A DNA stretch of 64,000 nt from Nocardioides flavus (ex Wang et al. 2016). Its GTDB lineage: Bacteria; Actinomycetota; Actinomycetes; Propionibacteriales; Nocardioidaceae. Under the pieces are notes generated by a model. The model made no database searches. It had not been told where the DNA came from and worked only from the letters and a program-made list of their open reading frames with translations. Position numbers and translations under genes: made by a program. Where the stretch lies: NCBI RefSeq assembly GCF_014653115.1, contig NZ_BNAD01000001.1, forward strand, positions 186,001-250,000, written 5' to 3'. Shown piece by piece: positions 26,536 through 36,069 of the stretch (the first letter of the stretch is position 1; the number at the start of each line of letters is the position of its first letter).

Positions 26536-27468
26536 TCACCCCACGGGGGTCACCAGGACGCCGCGCTCGAGGAAGGAGTCGACGTTGTCGAGGACCAAGC
26601 GGCCCATCGCCTCGCGCGTCTCGGTGGTCGCGCTGCCGACGTGCGGGAGCAGGACCACGTCGTCACGACCGAGCAGCGCGGCCGGGACGTGGGGCTCGTC
26701 GGCGAAGACGTCGAGCCCCGCCCCGGCGATGCGCCCCTCCTCCAGCGCGGCGACGAGCGCGTCCTCGTCGACGACCGACCCGCGGGCGACGTTGACGAGG
26801 TGACCCTCGGGCCCGAGCGCCTCCAGCACGGCCGTGCCGACGAGGCCGTCGGTCCCGGCGCCGCCCGGCACCAGCACCACCAGCACGTCGCTCGCGGCAG
26901 CCAGCCCGACCGGGCTCGAGTGGTAGGTCCACGCGACGTCCTTCGGGCTGCGCGAGTGGTAGTGCACGACCGCCCCGAAGGCCTCGAGCCGCTCCGCCGC
27001 CGCGGTGCCGATCCGCCCCAGCCCGAGGACGCCGACGGCTGCCCCGCGCACGTCCCGGGTGAGCGGCGGCTGCTGACCCCTCGCCCACGCACCGCTGCGT
27101 ACGAACCGGTCGGCGGCGGTGAACCCGCGCAGCACGTCGACCACGAGGAACGCCGCCAGGTCGGCCACCGCGTCCGTCAGGACGTCGGGCGTGTTGGACA
27201 CGACGATGCCGCGCCGGCGCGCCTCCTCGACGTCGACGTTGTCGTAGCCGACGCCGAAGTTCACGATCGCGCGCAGGTCGGGCAGGGCGTCCATCTCGTC
27301 CGCGCCCGCCGGTGCGCCTCCGCCCACCACGGCGACCTCGACCCCCGCCGGGTCGACGAGGTCCGCGAGCACGGGCGCGGCGTAGCGCTCCGCGAGCCAC
27401 TGGCGCACGAACGGCATCAGCCCTCCGAGCTGGACGACACGGACCGGGTGCTGCGCTGGGCTGCTCAC
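26536..27468 (-). CDS. D-isomer-specific 2-hydroxyacid dehydrogenase
   Basis: NAD(P)-dependent oxidation/reduction of a D-2-hydroxyacid; 310 residues, cytosolic. The dinucleotide motif is VGVLGLGRIGTAAAERL. Catalytic residues are visible: Arg in LVNVARGSVVDE, Glu in VFADEPHVP and His in VVLLPHVGSATTETR. These match glyoxylate/hydroxypyruvate reductase-like enzymes. The next gene on the other strand is a GlcD-like flavoprotein acting on related acids, so both may handle glycolate or D-lactate-type acids (inference). Leaderless start: GAGGAT, 6 nt, GTG. Confidence 0.86.
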   Translation of the reverse strand: MSSPAQHPVRVVQLGGLMPFVRQWLAERYAAPVLADLVDPAGVEVAVVGGGAPAGADEMDALPDLRAIVNFGVGYDNVDVEEARRRGIVVSNTPDVLTDAVADLAAFLVVDVLRGFTAADRFVRSGAWARGQQPPLTRDVRGAAVGVLGLGRIGTAAAERLEAFGAVVHYHSRSPKDVAWTYHSSPVGLAAASDVLVVLVPGGAGTDGLVGTAVLEALGPEGHLVNVARGSVVDEDALVAALEEGRIAGAGLDVFADEPHVPAALLGRDDVVLLPHVGSATTETREAMGRLVLDNVDSFLERGVLVTPVG

Positions 27469-27566
27469 CGGGCCATCCTCGCCGGGCGAGCGCCGACGTC
27501 AACCCGGCGTCAGGGAGGATGTGGCGCAGGAGCCGACCGCTGCCCCCGAACGATGGAGGACCACTC

Positions 27567-28991
27567 GTGACCGACCTGCTCGCACGGCTGCGCACGGCCG
27601 TCGGCGACACCCACGTCCTGACCGAGCCCGCCGACGTCGCCCCCTACGTCGTCGACTGGACCGGCACCCACGAGGGCCGCGCCCTCGCGGTGGTACGCCC
27701 CGGGTCCACGGCGGAGGTCGCCGAGGTGGTGCGCGCGTGCGCCGAGACCCGTACGCCGATCGTCCCGCAGGGCGGCAACACCGGTCTCGTCGGCGGCGGG
27801 GTCCCCGACCCCTCCGGCACCGCGGTCGTCCTCTCGCTCGGCCGGATGCGGAGCGTGCGCGAGGTCGACCCGGTCGCCGGCACGATCACCGTCGACGCCG
27901 GCGTCGTCCTCGCCGACGTGCAGGCCGCGGCCGAGCAGGCCGGACGGCTGTTCCCGATGTCGCTGGGGTCCGAGGGCAGCTGCACCATCGGCGGCAACCT
28001 CGCCACCAACGCCGGCGGCACCGCTGTGCTGCGCTACGGCATGACCCGCGAGCTGGTGCTCGGCCTCGAGGTGGTGCTGCCCGACGGCCGCGTCTGGGAC
28101 GGGCTGCGGGGGCTCCGCAAGGACAACACCGGCTACGACCTGACCCAGCTCTTCGTCGGCTCCGAGGGCACGCTAGGCGTGATCACCGGCGCGATCCTGC
28201 GCCTGTTCCCCGCGACGCCCCGGCACGCGACCGCCTGGGTCGCGGTGCCGTCGGTCGCGGCGGCGGTCTCGCTGCTGGGCATCGCGCAGCAGCACGGGGG
28301 CGTGCACCTCTCGACCTTCGAGATCGCCAACCGGCAGGCGCTCGACCTCGTCCTCGCCCACCTGCCGGGAGCGGTCGACCCGCTGTCGGAGCCGAGCGAC
28401 TGGTACGTCCTGGTCGAGCTCGCTGGCTCTCCCTCCGACGACGGCCTCGACCCGACGCTCGAGGAGCTGCTCGGCGAGGCGGTCGAGGACGGCACGGCGA
28501 CCGACGCGGCGATCGCGGGGAGCCCGGCGCAGCGGTCCGCCCTTTGGGCGCTGCGCGAGGGCATCTCGGAGGTGCAGAAGGTCGAGGGCGCGACCCTCAA
28601 GCACGACGTCACGCTGCCGATCGCCGACCTCGCGGCCTGGACCGACGCGATGGGCCCACGCCTGCAGGAGATCCTGCCGGGCGTGCGTCCGGTGACCTAC
28701 GGCCACGTCGGCGACGGCAACCTCCACTACAACCTCAACGCGCCCGTGGGCCGCGACGACGACCTCCGGGCCGCGGCTCGCGAGCTCACCGCGGCGATCT
28801 ACGACGCGGTCGCGGCCACCCAGGGCTCCATCAGCGCCGAGCACGGCCTCGGTCGTACGAAGGCCGTGGCCGCCGCGTCCTACAAGTCGGACGTCGAGGT
28901 CGACCTGATGCGCGCGGTCAAGCAGGCCCTCGACCCGGCCGGCCTGATGAACCCCGGGGCCGTCGTACCCGTCGCGGAGGTGGGCGCATGA
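27567..28991 (+). CDS. FAD-linked oxidase, GlcD/D-2-hydroxyacid dehydrogenase type
   Basis: Flavoprotein oxidising a D-2-hydroxyacid (glycolate, D-lactate or D-2-hydroxyglutarate class). The 474-residue product has the FAD-binding-4 domain (about 35-215: VPQGGNTGLVGGGVPDP, LGSEGSCTIGGNLATNAGG, GSEGTLGVITGAILRL) and the FAD-oxidase C domain ending YGHVGDGNLHYN and SAEHGLGRTKA. GTG start with GGAGGA 6 nt upstream, one of the few SD-led genes here. It is coupled (ATGA) to a small membrane protein. Confidence 0.9.
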   Translation: MTDLLARLRTAVGDTHVLTEPADVAPYVVDWTGTHEGRALAVVRPGSTAEVAEVVRACAETRTPIVPQGGNTGLVGGGVPDPSGTAVVLSLGRMRSVREVDPVAGTITVDAGVVLADVQAAAEQAGRLFPMSLGSEGSCTIGGNLATNAGGTAVLRYGMTRELVLGLEVVLPDGRVWDGLRGLRKDNTGYDLTQLFVGSEGTLGVITGAILRLFPATPRHATAWVAVPSVAAAVSLLGIAQQHGGVHLSTFEIANRQALDLVLAHLPGAVDPLSEPSDWYVLVELAGSPSDDGLDPTLEELLGEAVEDGTATDAAIAGSPAQRSALWALREGISEVQKVEGATLKHDVTLPIADLAAWTDAMGPRLQEILPGVRPVTYGHVGDGNLHYNLNAPVGRDDDLRAAARELTAAIYDAVAATQGSISAEHGLGRTKAVAAASYKSDVEVDLMRAVKQALDPAGLMNPGAVVPVAEVGA

Positions 28992-29425
28992 AGGCGCAGA
29001 CCGTCGGCCGCGTGGTGCTCGGCGGCTTCATGGTCACCGCCGGCGTGCTGCACCTGACCACCCAGCGCGAGGAGTTCCGGGCCCAGGTGCCCGAGTGGTT
29101 CCCCGTCGACGAGGACCTCACCGTGCTCGGGTCCGGTGTCGTCGAGATCGCGCTCGGCAGCGCGTTCGTCGCCCTGCCGCGGCACCGGCGCACCGTCGGC
29201 GCGCTGCTCGCGGCGTTCTTCGTCGCGATCTTCCCGGGCAACATCGCCCAGTACGTCGAGGGCACCGACGCGTTCGGCCTCGACACCGACCGCGCCCGCC
29301 TCGTGCGGCTGTTCTTCCAGCCCGTGCTCGTGCTGTGGGCGCTGTGGGCGGGGGGCTGGCTCGGCCGCCGTCGCACGGCCGCCGACGAGCAGCAGGCGCG
29401 CGAGGAGGTCGAGACCGGGGAGTAG
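28988..29425 (+). CDS. DoxX-like small membrane protein
   Basis: A 145-residue protein with four predicted membrane helices. AGVLHLTTQREEFRAQVPEWFP near residues 18-39 is typical of DoxX-like/YfiD-type proteins (GxxHF...P.W.P). LAAFFVAIFPGNIAQYVEG and LRLFFQPVLVLWALW-like segments follow, and the tail is acidic. Function in the family is unclear, often linked to quinone or redox chains. Coupling to the flavoprotein before it suggests a role in the same membrane redox step (inference). Confidence 0.75.
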   Translation: MKAQTVGRVVLGGFMVTAGVLHLTTQREEFRAQVPEWFPVDEDLTVLGSGVVEIALGSAFVALPRHRRTVGALLAAFFVAIFPGNIAQYVEGTDAFGLDTDRARLVRLFFQPVLVLWALWAGGWLGRRRTAADEQQAREEVETGE

Positions 29426-29495
29426 TCGCGCGATCCGGGTTTGGGGTCGTCCGGGCGGGGCACGAAGGGGTCCGAGAAGAAAGCAGGGGGACCCC

Positions 29496-31331
29496 ATGAC
29501 CACCACCCGCACCACGATGACCGGCGTCGCCGGCCTGTGCGCCATCGCGCTCGCGGTCAGCACCGCGCCGGCGCCCGTCGCGACGGCGACGGCATCCGAG
29601 AAGCCCCGGACCGTCGAGTTGCTGAGCGCCGCCCCGACCACCCGCGGCGCGGAGGCGGCCGACGGAGCCCGCACCCGCCCCGTGCGCCTCGACACGGCAG
29701 CACTGCGCGACGTACGCGCCGGCGACCGCGTCAGCCTCACGCTGTTCGACGACACGACGGTGACCGTCGCCGTCGACGGTCGCACGTCCGTCGCCGGCGC
29801 CACGTCGTGGACCGGCGCGCTCGTCGGCACGATGGGCACCTTCAGCGCCGCCGAGGTCGACGGCGTGGCCCACCTGAGCGTCACGTCTGCCACCGACGGC
29901 GTCTTCGAGGTCAGCACCACCCGCGGCGGCGGCTACGAGGTCGCCGAGGTGCCGCCGCGCACGGAGTCCGTCGACGACGTCGTGCCCGCCGGCCGCGCCG
30001 AGCGCTCCGGCGCCGGCCCGCAGGCGGAATCCCGGACCGCCCCGGCACCCGCCGACGCCCCGGTCGAGGCACCCGTCGCAGCGGACGCCGCGTCGGTGAT
30101 CGACCTGGCCATCGTCTACACCGCGTCGCTCCCGTCGTCGGTGGGCGAGGACGCCATGCGGGCGCAGTTCGCCCTCGGCGTGGCGCAGGTCAACCAGGCG
30201 CTGGCGGCCTCGGGCATCGGGACCCAGGTCCGGCTGGTCGGGACGCGCCAGGTCGCGGCGCCCGGGTCGGGCGACATCTTCGCCGACTACAGGTCCCTGA
30301 GGACTCCTGGCGACGGAGCCTTCGACGAGGCACAGGCACTGCGCGAGGAGACCCACGCCGACCTCGTCAGCCTCTGGCTCGGCGGTCCAGCCCCCTCGAC
30401 CGGGGCCTGCGGCCTGGGCGGGCTCGGGGGCCTCCAGCCGCAGTACGACCCCGAGATCGCGGCGTTCACCGCTGTCTGGGCCGACCAGTGCGCGACCGGC
30501 ACCCTCACCTTCGCCCACGAGGTCGGGCACAACCTGAGCGCCCAGCACGACGAGGGCGCGTCGTCACCGCCGTCGGACGGCAAGGCGTACGCCCGCGGCT
30601 ACGTCGACGCCGCCGGCGGCTTCCGGACCGTCATGGCCTACCTGACCACCTGCCCCGACTGCGTGCGCGTCGGCCACTACTCCAACCCCGGCGTCAGCTT
30701 CAACGGCCGGGTCACCGGCACGCCCGCGACCCTGAACGCCCTCGCGATCAGCGAGCAGGCGCCCGCCGTCGCCAACTACCGCCAGTCGCAGATCTACCCG
30801 GGCGCGGTCTCCATCGGCGGCGAGGCGCGTTCGGGGCGGACGGCCACGGCCACCACCACGCCGTGGGCCCCGGTGGTGCAGCTCGGCTACCAGTGGTTCC
30901 TCGACGGCGTCGCCGTCCCCAATGCCACCGCACCGTTCTACCGGCTGTCGCGATCGGACATCGGGCGCACGCTGAGCCTCCAGGTCACCGGGTCCGCGCC
31001 CTTCTACCAGGCCGTGGCGGCCTCCTCGGCCCCGGTCGTCGTCGGCAAGGCGCTCTTCCGGACGTCGCGTCCCAAGCTGCGCGGCACGCCGCGGGCCGGA
31101 CGCGTGCTGTCGGTGAAGGTCAAGGGCTGGAAGCCCAAGCCGTCGAAGAAGAGCGTCAAGGTCCGCTACCAGTGGCTCAAGAACGGGAAGAAGATCAAGG
31201 GGGCCAAGAAGGCCACCTACCGCCTGCGCGCCAAGGACCGCGGCAAGAAGATCTCGGTCCGGGTCACCACGAAGAAGAAGGGCTACGAGAAGGCGACGCG
31301 GACCTCGAAGAAGGTCAAGGTCCGCCGCTGA
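29496..31331 (+). CDS. secreted metzincin metalloprotease with C-terminal beta repeats
   Basis: A 611-residue exported zinc protease. A signal peptide covers about residues 1-29 (MTGVAGLCAIALAVSTAPAP). The catalytic domain (about 200-430) has HEVGHNLSAQHDEG, the metzincin HExxHxxxxxH with a following Asp, as in reprolysin-like M12B enzymes, and VMAYLTTC with the Met-turn methionine. Two Ig-like repeats (YQWFLDG and YQWLKNG, each followed by YRL) end the protein. The last 120 residues are very Lys-rich, which may bind the anionic envelope. ATG after AGGGGG. Confidence 0.82.
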   Translation: MTTTRTTMTGVAGLCAIALAVSTAPAPVATATASEKPRTVELLSAAPTTRGAEAADGARTRPVRLDTAALRDVRAGDRVSLTLFDDTTVTVAVDGRTSVAGATSWTGALVGTMGTFSAAEVDGVAHLSVTSATDGVFEVSTTRGGGYEVAEVPPRTESVDDVVPAGRAERSGAGPQAESRTAPAPADAPVEAPVAADAASVIDLAIVYTASLPSSVGEDAMRAQFALGVAQVNQALAASGIGTQVRLVGTRQVAAPGSGDIFADYRSLRTPGDGAFDEAQALREETHADLVSLWLGGPAPSTGACGLGGLGGLQPQYDPEIAAFTAVWADQCATGTLTFAHEVGHNLSAQHDEGASSPPSDGKAYARGYVDAAGGFRTVMAYLTTCPDCVRVGHYSNPGVSFNGRVTGTPATLNALAISEQAPAVANYRQSQIYPGAVSIGGEARSGRTATATTTPWAPVVQLGYQWFLDGVAVPNATAPFYRLSRSDIGRTLSLQVTGSAPFYQAVAASSAPVVVGKALFRTSRPKLRGTPRAGRVLSVKVKGWKPKPSKKSVKVRYQWLKNGKKIKGAKKATYRLRAKDRGKKISVRVTTKKKGYEKATRTSKKVKVRR

Positions 31332-31337
31332 CCGTCG

Positions 31338-31386
31338 CTCGCCGGGCGGGTCACAAGGTCGGCAGCCAGTCGACCCGCCCGGCGAG
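31338..31386. terminator. bidirectional terminator overlapping the CPBP gene end
   Basis: CTCGCCGGGCGGGTC (31338-31352) is exactly complementary to 31372-31386 with a 19-nt loop. It follows the metalloprotease stop by 6 bp, and its right half codes for the last residues of the convergent CPBP gene. Confidence 0.75.
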
Positions 31387-32184
31387 CACGGCGTACCCCA
31401 CGAAGGCGCCCACGTCGAGCAGCGTGTGCGCCACCACGAACGGCATCACGCGCCCCCACCGGCGGAAGAGCCAGCCGAAGAGCAGGCCCATCACGAGGTT
31501 GCCGACGAAGCCACCGAGGCCCTGATAGAGGTGGTAGCTCCCGCGCAGCAGCGCCGCCAGGCCGATCGCCGCCGTGTCGCCGAAGCCGATCTGCCGCAGC
31601 CGCACCTGCACGAAGCCGAGCACGAGGAACTCCTCCAGCACGGCGTTCTCCGCGGCCGCCAGGACCAGCACCGGCACCTGCCACCACTCCCCCGGCAGCG
31701 ACTGCGCCACGACGGTGAGGTTGGTCCCCAGCGCGAAGGTCGCGAGGTAGAACACCACCCCGACCGACCCGACGCCCGCCGCGAGCCACGCGCCGCGGCC
31801 CCAGTCACCCCAGGTGCTCCACCCGCCGTCGCGGGCCCACACCTCGCGCAACCGGGTCCCTGAGCGGACCAGGAGGTACGCCGCCAGAACGACCGGCACG
31901 AGCGCGAAGGCGATCCGCAGCAGCTGGTAGGTCAGGTCGAGCCACGGCCGGTCGGGGGCGAGCGAGTTGTTGAGGTTGGCGGCCTGCGCGGACAGCGGCC
32001 CCGGCGCCGTCAGCGCGGAGACGATGCTGACGACCGAGTAGACCGCCGACCGGCCGAGCGATACGAGCAGCACGAGCGCCAGCTCGGTCCACAGCAGCGC
32101 CTTCGCCAGGTCCGGGACACCGCCTGGCACCGGCGTGTCCCGCAGCCTCCACCACGGGCGTACGTCGTCGGTCGTCGTCGTCAC
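31351..32184 (-). CDS. CPBP family intramembrane protein
   Basis: A 277-residue membrane protein with about eight helices. The CPBP/Abi domain in the C-terminal half has NAVLEEFLVLGFVQVRLRQ (motif 1, two glutamates), LRGSYHLYQGLGGF (motif 2) and MPFVVAHTLLDV (motif 3 with His), as in Rce1-like glutamic proteases. The family's EExxxR arginine is replaced (EEFLVL), so activity may be altered. GTG start set by GATGCT 6 nt upstream. Role unknown; candidates are prenyl-protein or bacteriocin-related proteolysis. Confidence 0.78.
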   Translation of the reverse strand: MTTTTDDVRPWWRLRDTPVPGGVPDLAKALLWTELALVLLVSLGRSAVYSVVSIVSALTAPGPLSAQAANLNNSLAPDRPWLDLTYQLLRIAFALVPVVLAAYLLVRSGTRLREVWARDGGWSTWGDWGRGAWLAAGVGSVGVVFYLATFALGTNLTVVAQSLPGEWWQVPVLVLAAAENAVLEEFLVLGFVQVRLRQIGFGDTAAIGLAALLRGSYHLYQGLGGFVGNLVMGLLFGWLFRRWGRVMPFVVAHTLLDVGAFVGYAVLAGRVDWLPTL

Positions 32185-32203
32185 GCGCCCAGCATCCCCG
32201 ACT

Positions 32204-32238
32204 GCTGGTCGAGGAGGGCGCAGACCGCTGGTCGAGCA
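32204..32238. repeat. fragment of the GCTGGTCGAGG repeat
   Basis: Two partial direct copies, GCTGGTCGAGGAGGGCGC (32204-32221) and GCTGGTCGAG (32228-32237), match the arm start of the large inverted repeat at 48789-48866. Probably a decayed copy. Confidence 0.4.
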
Positions 32239-32242
32239 CCGG

Positions 32243-34825
32243 TCAGCTGAGCACGAGCCCACCCTCACCCGCGTCGACGGTGACGGTGCCGCCGTCGGTC
32301 ACCTCGCCGGCGATCAGCCTGCGAGCGAGCGGGTCGCCGATGGCCGACTGGATGAGCCGCCGCAGCGGTCGCGCGCCGTACGCCGGGTCGTAGCCGGTCT
32401 CGGCGAGCCAGGCGCGTGCCGCGTCGGTCACCGAGATCGTGATCCGCCGGACCGCGAGCCGCTTCTCCAGCAGCGCGAGCTGCAGGTCGACGATGTGGGC
32501 GAGGTCGTCCTTGGACAGCGCGTCGAACATCACGACCTCGTCGAGCCGGTTGAGGAACTCGGGCTTGAAGTGCGAGCGCACGACGTTCATCACCGACATC
32601 TTCTTGGTGTCCGGCATGAGGTTCGGATCGACCAGGAAGTTGGAGCCGAGGTTGGAGGTGAGGATCAGCAGCGTGTTGCGGAAGTCGACCGTGCGGCCCT
32701 GGCCGTCGGTGAGCCGGCCGTCGTCGAGCACCTGCAGCAGGATGTCGAAGACCTCCGGGTGCGCCTTCTCGACCTCGTCGAGCAGCACCACGCTGTAGGG
32801 CCGACGGCGCACGGCCTCGGTCAGCTGGCCGCCCTCGTCGTAGCCCACGTAGCCGGGAGGGGCGCCGACGAGCCGCGAGACCGAGTGCTTCTCGCTGTAC
32901 TCGCTCATGTCGATGCGCACGATCGCCCGCTCGTCGTCGAAGAGGAAGTCGGCCAGCGCCTTGGCGAGCTCGGTCTTGCCCGTGCCGGTGGGTCCGAGGA
33001 AGAGGAACGAGCCGGTCGGCCGGTTGGGGTCGGAGATGCCCGCGCGCGAGCGGCGTACGGCGTCGCTGACTGCGGTGACGGCCTCGCGCTGGCCGATGAG
33101 GCGCTGGCCGATGACCGACTCCATCTCCAGCAGCTTGGCCGTCTCGCCCTGCAGCATCTTGCCGGTGGGGATCCCGGTCCACGCCTCGACGACGTCGGCG
33201 ATCTGCTCGGCGCCGACCTCCTCGCCGACCAGCGGCTCGATGTCGGCGGCCTCGGCCTTCTCGACCTCGGCGATCTGCTTCTCCAGCGCCGGGATCTGGC
33301 CGTACTGGATCTCCGAGGCACCGGCGAGGTCGCCCTCGCGCAGCTTCTTCTCGGCCTCGATCTTGAGCTGGTCGAGCTGGCGGCGCAGCTCGCCCTCACC
33401 CTGCAGCTGGTCCTTCTCCCGCTCCCAGCGCGTCTCGAGGCCGCGCAGCTCCTCCTCCTTGTCGGCGAGGTCCTTGCGCAGCACCTCGAGCCGCTCGGCG
33501 GAGGCGGGGTCGGTCTCCTTGGCGAGCGCGAACTCCTCCATCTTGAGCCGTTCGACCTGGCGGCGCAGCACGTCGATCTCCTCCGGCGAGGACTCGTGCT
33601 CCATGCGCAGCCGCGACGACGCCTCGTCGATCAGGTCGATGGCCTTGTCGGGCAGCTGGCGGCCGGTGATGTAGCGGTCGGACAGCGTGGCGGCGGCGAC
33701 GAGCGCGGCGTCGGTGATGCGTACACCGTGGTGCGCCTCGTACTTCTCCTGGATGCCGCGCAGGATCTGGATCGTGTCCTCGACGCTCGGCTCGCCGACG
33801 AAGACCTGCTGGAAGCGGCGCTCGAGCGCAGGGTCCTTCTCGATCCGCTCGCGGTACTCGTCGAGCGTGGTGGCACCGATCATGTGCAGCTCGCCGCGCG
33901 CGAGCATCGGCTTGAGCATGTTGCCGGCGTCCATCGCGGAGTCGCCGCCAGCACCCGCGCCGACGACCGTGTGGAGCTCGTCGATGAAGGTGATGACCTG
34001 GCCGCCGGCGTCCTTGATCTCCTCGAGAACGGCCTTGAGCCGCTCCTCGAACTCGCCGCGGTACTTCGCGCCCGCGACCATCGCCGCGAGGTCGAGCGAC
34101 AGCACGCGGCGGCCCTTGAGCGAGTCGGGGACGTCGCCGGCGACGACGCGCTGGGCGAGGCCCTCGACGACGGCGGTCTTGCCGACGCCGGGCTCGCCGA
34201 TGAGGACGGGGTTGTTCTTGGTGCGGCGCGACAGGACCTGGATGACGCGGCGGATCTCGGCGTCACGGCCGATGACGGGGTCGAGCCGGCCGTCCTCGGC
34301 CGCCTTGGTCAGGTCGACGGAGAACTTCTCCAGCGACTCGTACGACGCCTCCGCCGCCTCGCTGGTGACCCGCCGGTTGCCGCGGACGGCGGTGATCGCC
34401 TCGCGCAGGCCGTCGGCGCTGAGGCCGGCGTCGGTGAGCACCTTCTGGGCGGGCGACTCGACGGTCGCGGTCGCGACGAACAGGTGGTCGGTGGCGACGT
34501 AGTCGTCCTTCATCGACGAGGCGAGGTCGAGGGAGGAGGCGAGGACGCGGGTCAGCGACGCCGACGCGCTGGGCTGCTGCACGGTGGAGCCCGTGGCGCG
34601 GGGCAGCTGCTGCTGCACGCGCTCGGCCTGGGCCAGGAGCGTGGCCGGATCGACGCCGGCCTTCTGCACCAGGCTGCGGCTGGTGCCGTCGTCCTGCTTG
34701 AGCAGGGCGACGAGCAGGTGGATGGGCTCGGTGTGGGTGTTGCCGCCGGTCGTGGCGGCCAGCTGGGCAGCCTCGACGACCTCGCGGCTGCGGGTGGTGA
34801 ACTTCTCGGCACCGAACGCGCTCAA
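32243..34825 (-). CDS. clpB: ATP-dependent disaggregase ClpB
   Basis: Hexameric AAA+ chaperone that rescues aggregated proteins with DnaK. The 860-residue product has an N-terminal Clp repeat domain, Walker A1 GEPGVGKT, a long coiled-coil middle domain (about residues 400-520, ending [20 protein letters not shown]) and Walker A2 GPTGTGKT. The start is assigned to TTG at 34825 ([16 protein letters not shown]), 5 nt after GGAGGA; no ATG or GTG fits as well. A HAIR operator lies 62 bp upstream, so HspR should repress it. Length is normal. Confidence 0.95.
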   Translation of the reverse strand: MSAFGAEKFTTRSREVVEAAQLAATTGGNTHTEPIHLLVALLKQDDGTSRSLVQKAGVDPATLLAQAERVQQQLPRATGSTVQQPSASASLTRVLASSLDLASSMKDDYVATDHLFVATATVESPAQKVLTDAGLSADGLREAITAVRGNRRVTSEAAEASYESLEKFSVDLTKAAEDGRLDPVIGRDAEIRRVIQVLSRRTKNNPVLIGEPGVGKTAVVEGLAQRVVAGDVPDSLKGRRVLSLDLAAMVAGAKYRGEFEERLKAVLEEIKDAGGQVITFIDELHTVVGAGAGGDSAMDAGNMLKPMLARGELHMIGATTLDEYRERIEKDPALERRFQQVFVGEPSVEDTIQILRGIQEKYEAHHGVRITDAALVAAATLSDRYITGRQLPDKAIDLIDEASSRLRMEHESSPEEIDVLRRQVERLKMEEFALAKETDPASAERLEVLRKDLADKEEELRGLETRWEREKDQLQGEGELRRQLDQLKIEAEKKLREGDLAGASEIQYGQIPALEKQIAEVEKAEAADIEPLVGEEVGAEQIADVVEAWTGIPTGKMLQGETAKLLEMESVIGQRLIGQREAVTAVSDAVRRSRAGISDPNRPTGSFLFLGPTGTGKTELAKALADFLFDDERAIVRIDMSEYSEKHSVSRLVGAPPGYVGYDEGGQLTEAVRRRPYSVVLLDEVEKAHPEVFDILLQVLDDGRLTDGQGRTVDFRNTLLILTSNLGSNFLVDPNLMPDTKKMSVMNVVRSHFKPEFLNRLDEVVMFDALSKDDLAHIVDLQLALLEKRLAVRRITISVTDAARAWLAETGYDPAYGARPLRRLIQSAIGDPLARRLIAGEVTDGGTVTVDAGEGGLVLS

Positions 34826-34849
34826 CTCGACTCCTCCGTGGGTTCGCTG

Positions 34850-34864
34850 GGACCACTGTGGTCC
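34850..34864. promoter_or_regulatory. perfect palindrome in the clpB leader
   Basis: GGACCAC-T-GTGGTCC, 7+1+7, lies 25 bp upstream of the clpB start and downstream of the HAIR site. It could be a second operator or an mRNA hairpin; no known binding motif is recognised. Confidence 0.4.
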
Positions 34865-34886
34865 GTACTGGGTGAACGCGCCAGAA

Positions 34887-34907
34887 GTTGAGTCGATTCC
34901 CCTCAAG
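34887..34907. promoter_or_regulatory. HAIR operator of clpB (HspR site)
   Basis: On the minus strand it reads CTTGAGG-N7-ACTCAAC, close to the HAIR consensus CTTGAGT-N7-ACTCAAG with one change in each arm. hspR is in this window. Confidence 0.85.
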
Positions 34908-34944
34908 TTCGGGATCTTTCCACGCTCGGGAATTCCCGGACCGG

Positions 34945-34970
34945 GCCTTGACCGGTCGGTCAATCAAGGC
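34945..34970. promoter_or_regulatory. TetR-type operator candidate
   Basis: TTGACC-ggtc-GGTCAA (34948-34963) lies inside a wider palindrome GCCTTGA...TCAAGGC (34945-34970). Its left part can serve as a -35 element (TTGACC). It lies 68 bp upstream of the membrane-protein gene that precedes a TetR gene, which fits autoregulation by that repressor. Confidence 0.55.
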
Positions 34971-35037
34971 GCACCCTGAGGGTGAGTGATCCGCCTTGGT
35001 AGCGACGGGTCCGAGCGCAGAGAGCGAGGAACCACTC

Positions 35038-35397
35038 ATGGAGAGGTGGACGCGATGGCAGCTCTGGGCGGCGGCCGTGGCCGGCGCCGCCGCAGCGCTG
35101 TCGCCGCTCGTCATCGAGATGGACGACACCGCGACCTGGACGATGGTGATCCTGGGGATCGTCACGGCCGTGGTCGCGCTGGGCGCGATGGCGGCGGCCG
35201 AGGAGAAGATGACGGGGTACGCCCTGGTGCTCCTCGGCGCGCTGTTCGTCGGGTCCCCATGGGCGATGGACGTCGCCAGCACCGACAACGACATCGCCGT
35301 GACGGCCTGGATCGTCGGTGCCGTCGCAGTGATCGCCGGGTTGCTGACCGTGCCCCAGGTCGAGGAGAGGATGCATCAACGCGCGATCCCGCACTAG
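35038..35397 (+). CDS. small SPW-repeat-like membrane protein
   Basis: A 119-residue protein with four predicted membrane helices. Two SPW-type motifs, AALSPLVIEMD (about residues 18-28) and LFVGSPWAMDVAS (about 73-85), match the SPW repeat family, of unknown function. ATG start after GAGGA, 7 nt away; an in-frame start 14 codons upstream would read across the operator. Ends 91 bp before a TetR gene and shares its likely operator. Confidence 0.75.
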   Translation: MERWTRWQLWAAAVAGAAAALSPLVIEMDDTATWTMVILGIVTAVVALGAMAAAEEKMTGYALVLLGALFVGSPWAMDVASTDNDIAVTAWIVGAVAVIAGLLTVPQVEERMHQRAIPH

Positions 35398-35488
35398 AAA
35401 GTGCCGGCGGTCGACGACGGGCAGGTTGCGGAGGGCGGCCTGCCCGTGCCTCGCACACCTCCTGACCACGACACCCCGAGGAGCAGCC

Positions 35489-36055
35489 ATGGCCGACGAC
35501 CGTCGCACACGCATCCTCGACGCGGCCGAGGAGCTCTTCGCCGAGGACGGCTTCGACGCGACGCCCACGGCCCGCGTGGCCGAGGCGGCCCGGGTGCCCA
35601 AGGGCCTGGTCTTCTACTACTTCCCGCGCAAGATCGACCTCCTGCTGACCCTGCTGCAGGAGCGGCTGCCCGTGCCGACCACGGACGCGGTGACCGACGT
35701 CGTACGCCGTGGCGACCCCGCCGGCTCCCTGATGGCCCTGCACCACCGCCTCGGCCTCGACAGTCACGACTCGCTCGTGCTGCGGACCATCGTCTTCCGC
35801 GAGAGCGGCACCCACGAGCAGGTCCGCGACCACCTGCACCGGCTGCGCCGCACGCTCGTGGAGCTGACGGAGTCAGCGCTGGACCAGGCGGTCGGGTGGA
35901 CCCTGACCAAGACCCTGCGCCGCCAGGCCGCGGAGACCTTCGTGTCGGTCATGCTCGACCATGCCAACGCGCGCCGCGCCGGCGGCGCGACACCCGACGT
36001 GCAGGGTGCGGCAGCCGTCGTGGCACTGGCCGTGGGGGCGGCCGGTCCCGGCTAG
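35489..36055 (+). CDS. TetR family transcriptional regulator
   Basis: A 188-residue DNA-binding repressor-type protein. The N-terminal helix-turn-helix is RILDAAEELFAEDGFDATPTARVAEAARVPKGLVFYYF (about residues 8-45); the ligand-binding C-terminus has no recognisable signature. ATG follows GAGGAG by 5 nt. A palindrome with TetR-operator character lies upstream of the preceding gene at 34945-34970, suggesting it controls that gene and itself. Ligand unknown. Confidence 0.87.
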   Translation: MADDRRTRILDAAEELFAEDGFDATPTARVAEAARVPKGLVFYYFPRKIDLLLTLLQERLPVPTTDAVTDVVRRGDPAGSLMALHHRLGLDSHDSLVLRTIVFRESGTHEQVRDHLHRLRRTLVELTESALDQAVGWTLTKTLRRQAAETFVSVMLDHANARRAGGATPDVQGAAAVVALAVGAAGPG

Positions 36056-36069
36056 GCGTCGCGGCCGGC

